64,000 bases of DNA, from positions 434,001-498,000 of the forward strand of contig NZ_RBZQ01000001.1 in the NCBI RefSeq assembly GCF_003640395.1. The letters are read 5' to 3'. This document shows positions 63,687-64,000 of this stretch, one piece after another (position 1 is the first letter of the stretch; each line of letters begins with the position of its first letter). The stretch is from Stutzerimonas urumqiensis (lineage in GTDB: Bacteria; Pseudomonadota; Gammaproteobacteria; Pseudomonadales; Pseudomonadaceae). The notes beneath the pieces were generated by a model that saw nothing but the letters and a program-made list of their open reading frames with translations, did not search any database and was not told the DNA's origin. A program made the translations under genes and the position numbers.

Positions 63687-64000
63687 ATGGCGGATTCGGC
63701 GTTTTGGGTCGTGTTCTTCTCGGCGGCGCTGGCGCTCAACCTGTCACCAGGTCCCGATATCTTTTATGTCCTGACCCGCACGCTCTCGGGCGGGCGGCGG
63801 ATCGGTGTCATCGCCTCGCTGGGAGTATGCAGCGGTGCGCTGGTGCATGTGTTGGCGGCGGCGCTGGGCATTTCCGCGATCCTCGCAACCTCGGCGCTGG
63901 CCTTCACGGTGGTCAAGTACGTGGGGGCGGCCTACCTGCTGTATCTCGGCATTCAGGCGCTTCGCTCCGCGGGTGGCCATTCGGCGCTGGATGTGGAGCC
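63687..64000 (+). CDS. LysE family amino acid exporter, N-terminal part; 3' end outside window
   Basis: The first 104 residues of a LysE/RhtB transporter. The family motif LNLSPGPDIFYVLTRTLSGGRR (quoted in part: LSPGPDIFYV) is at residues 18-30, and GAAYLLYLGIQALR follows the third helix. GGGAGG is well placed before ATG 63687. LysE proteins export amino acids or homoserine lactone-like compounds. Confidence 0.9.
   Translation, partial: MADSAFWVVFFSAALALNLSPGPDIFYVLTRTLSGGRRIGVIASLGVCSGALVHVLAAALGISAILATSALAFTVVKYVGAAYLLYLGIQALRSAGGHSALDVE

Noticed and set aside
1..64000. Insertion sequences, integrases, prophage genes, rRNA or tRNA genes
   Set aside because: None recognised: no transposase or integrase domains among the translated frames and no tRNA-like cloverleaf noticed by eye.

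Overview
The window looks like chromosomal DNA of a Pseudomonas-like gammaproteobacterium, most likely the P. stutzeri (Stutzerimonas) group. The evidence is high GC, the linked fadD2-fadD1 pair beside a PhaJ-type hydratase, a PaAP-like secreted aminopeptidase, a microprotein that resembles the cbb3-oxidase subunit CcoM described in P. stutzeri, dense chemoreceptor genes, and many Pseudomonas-type REP palindromes (constant GTAGGAGC or CCCTACG edges). Most genes are ordinary core or shell genes. I saw no rRNA, tRNA, CRISPR array, insertion sequence or prophage.

Layout. 1-4740: tail of an Hsp70-like gene, rapA, an AlkB-type dioxygenase with a small basic partner. 4741-6992: ccoM-like microprotein behind a probable ANR site, then an overlapping HAM1-like/SIR2-like pair that resembles the sensor-effector half of the Kongming anti-phage system. 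6993-12021: DUF4126-like protein and two chemoreceptors (Cache-type and NIT-type). 12031-17310: FMN reductase, DUF2790 protein, LysR regulator divergent from an AaeB/AaeX/AaeA-like efflux operon. 17325-21800: phaJ-like, fadD2 and fadD1 (fatty-acid activation and link to PHA precursors). 22111-28909: M28 aminopeptidase, EamA exporter, hrpA carrying an in-frame palindromic repeat. 28910-30448: gene-free repeat cluster. 30449-33561: TonB-dependent receptor plus DUF4198 protein. 33942-38375: M48 membrane protease, DUF3087 protein, MFS transporter. 38436-50485: AraC remnant, GFA protein, RNase Z, GreA-like factor, SDR, VOC, CPBP protease with FKBP, HIT protein, a NitT/TauT-like ABC operon, DUF445, a lipoprotein and an RlmN/Cfr-like radical SAM enzyme. 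50486-52435: second large repeat cluster. 52436-64000: DUF808, nitronate monooxygenase, MCP remnant, acetyltransferase, a duplicated EF-hand/OB-fold-like periplasmic gene set interrupted by dctA, a GH13 glucosidase, a MalK/UgpC ATPase and the start of a LysE exporter.

Three things stand out. First, the HAM1-SIR2 pair has lost the catalytic residues expected of a pyrophosphatase while the SIR2 active site is intact, which fits a nucleotide-sensing NADase defence module without the deaminase of the described three-gene system. Second, the two repeat clusters contain copies of one composite element in both orientations. Its hairpin stems differ in sequence from copy to copy yet stay perfectly paired (compensatory changes), which points to a structured RNA or DNA family rather than random filler. 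Third, the EF-hand/OB-fold set is duplicated together with its control regions: a nearly identical block of about 34 bp lies before both EF-hand genes, and an ECF-like promoter pair with the same 16-bp spacer and the same leader length of about 106 bp lies before both OB-fold-like genes.
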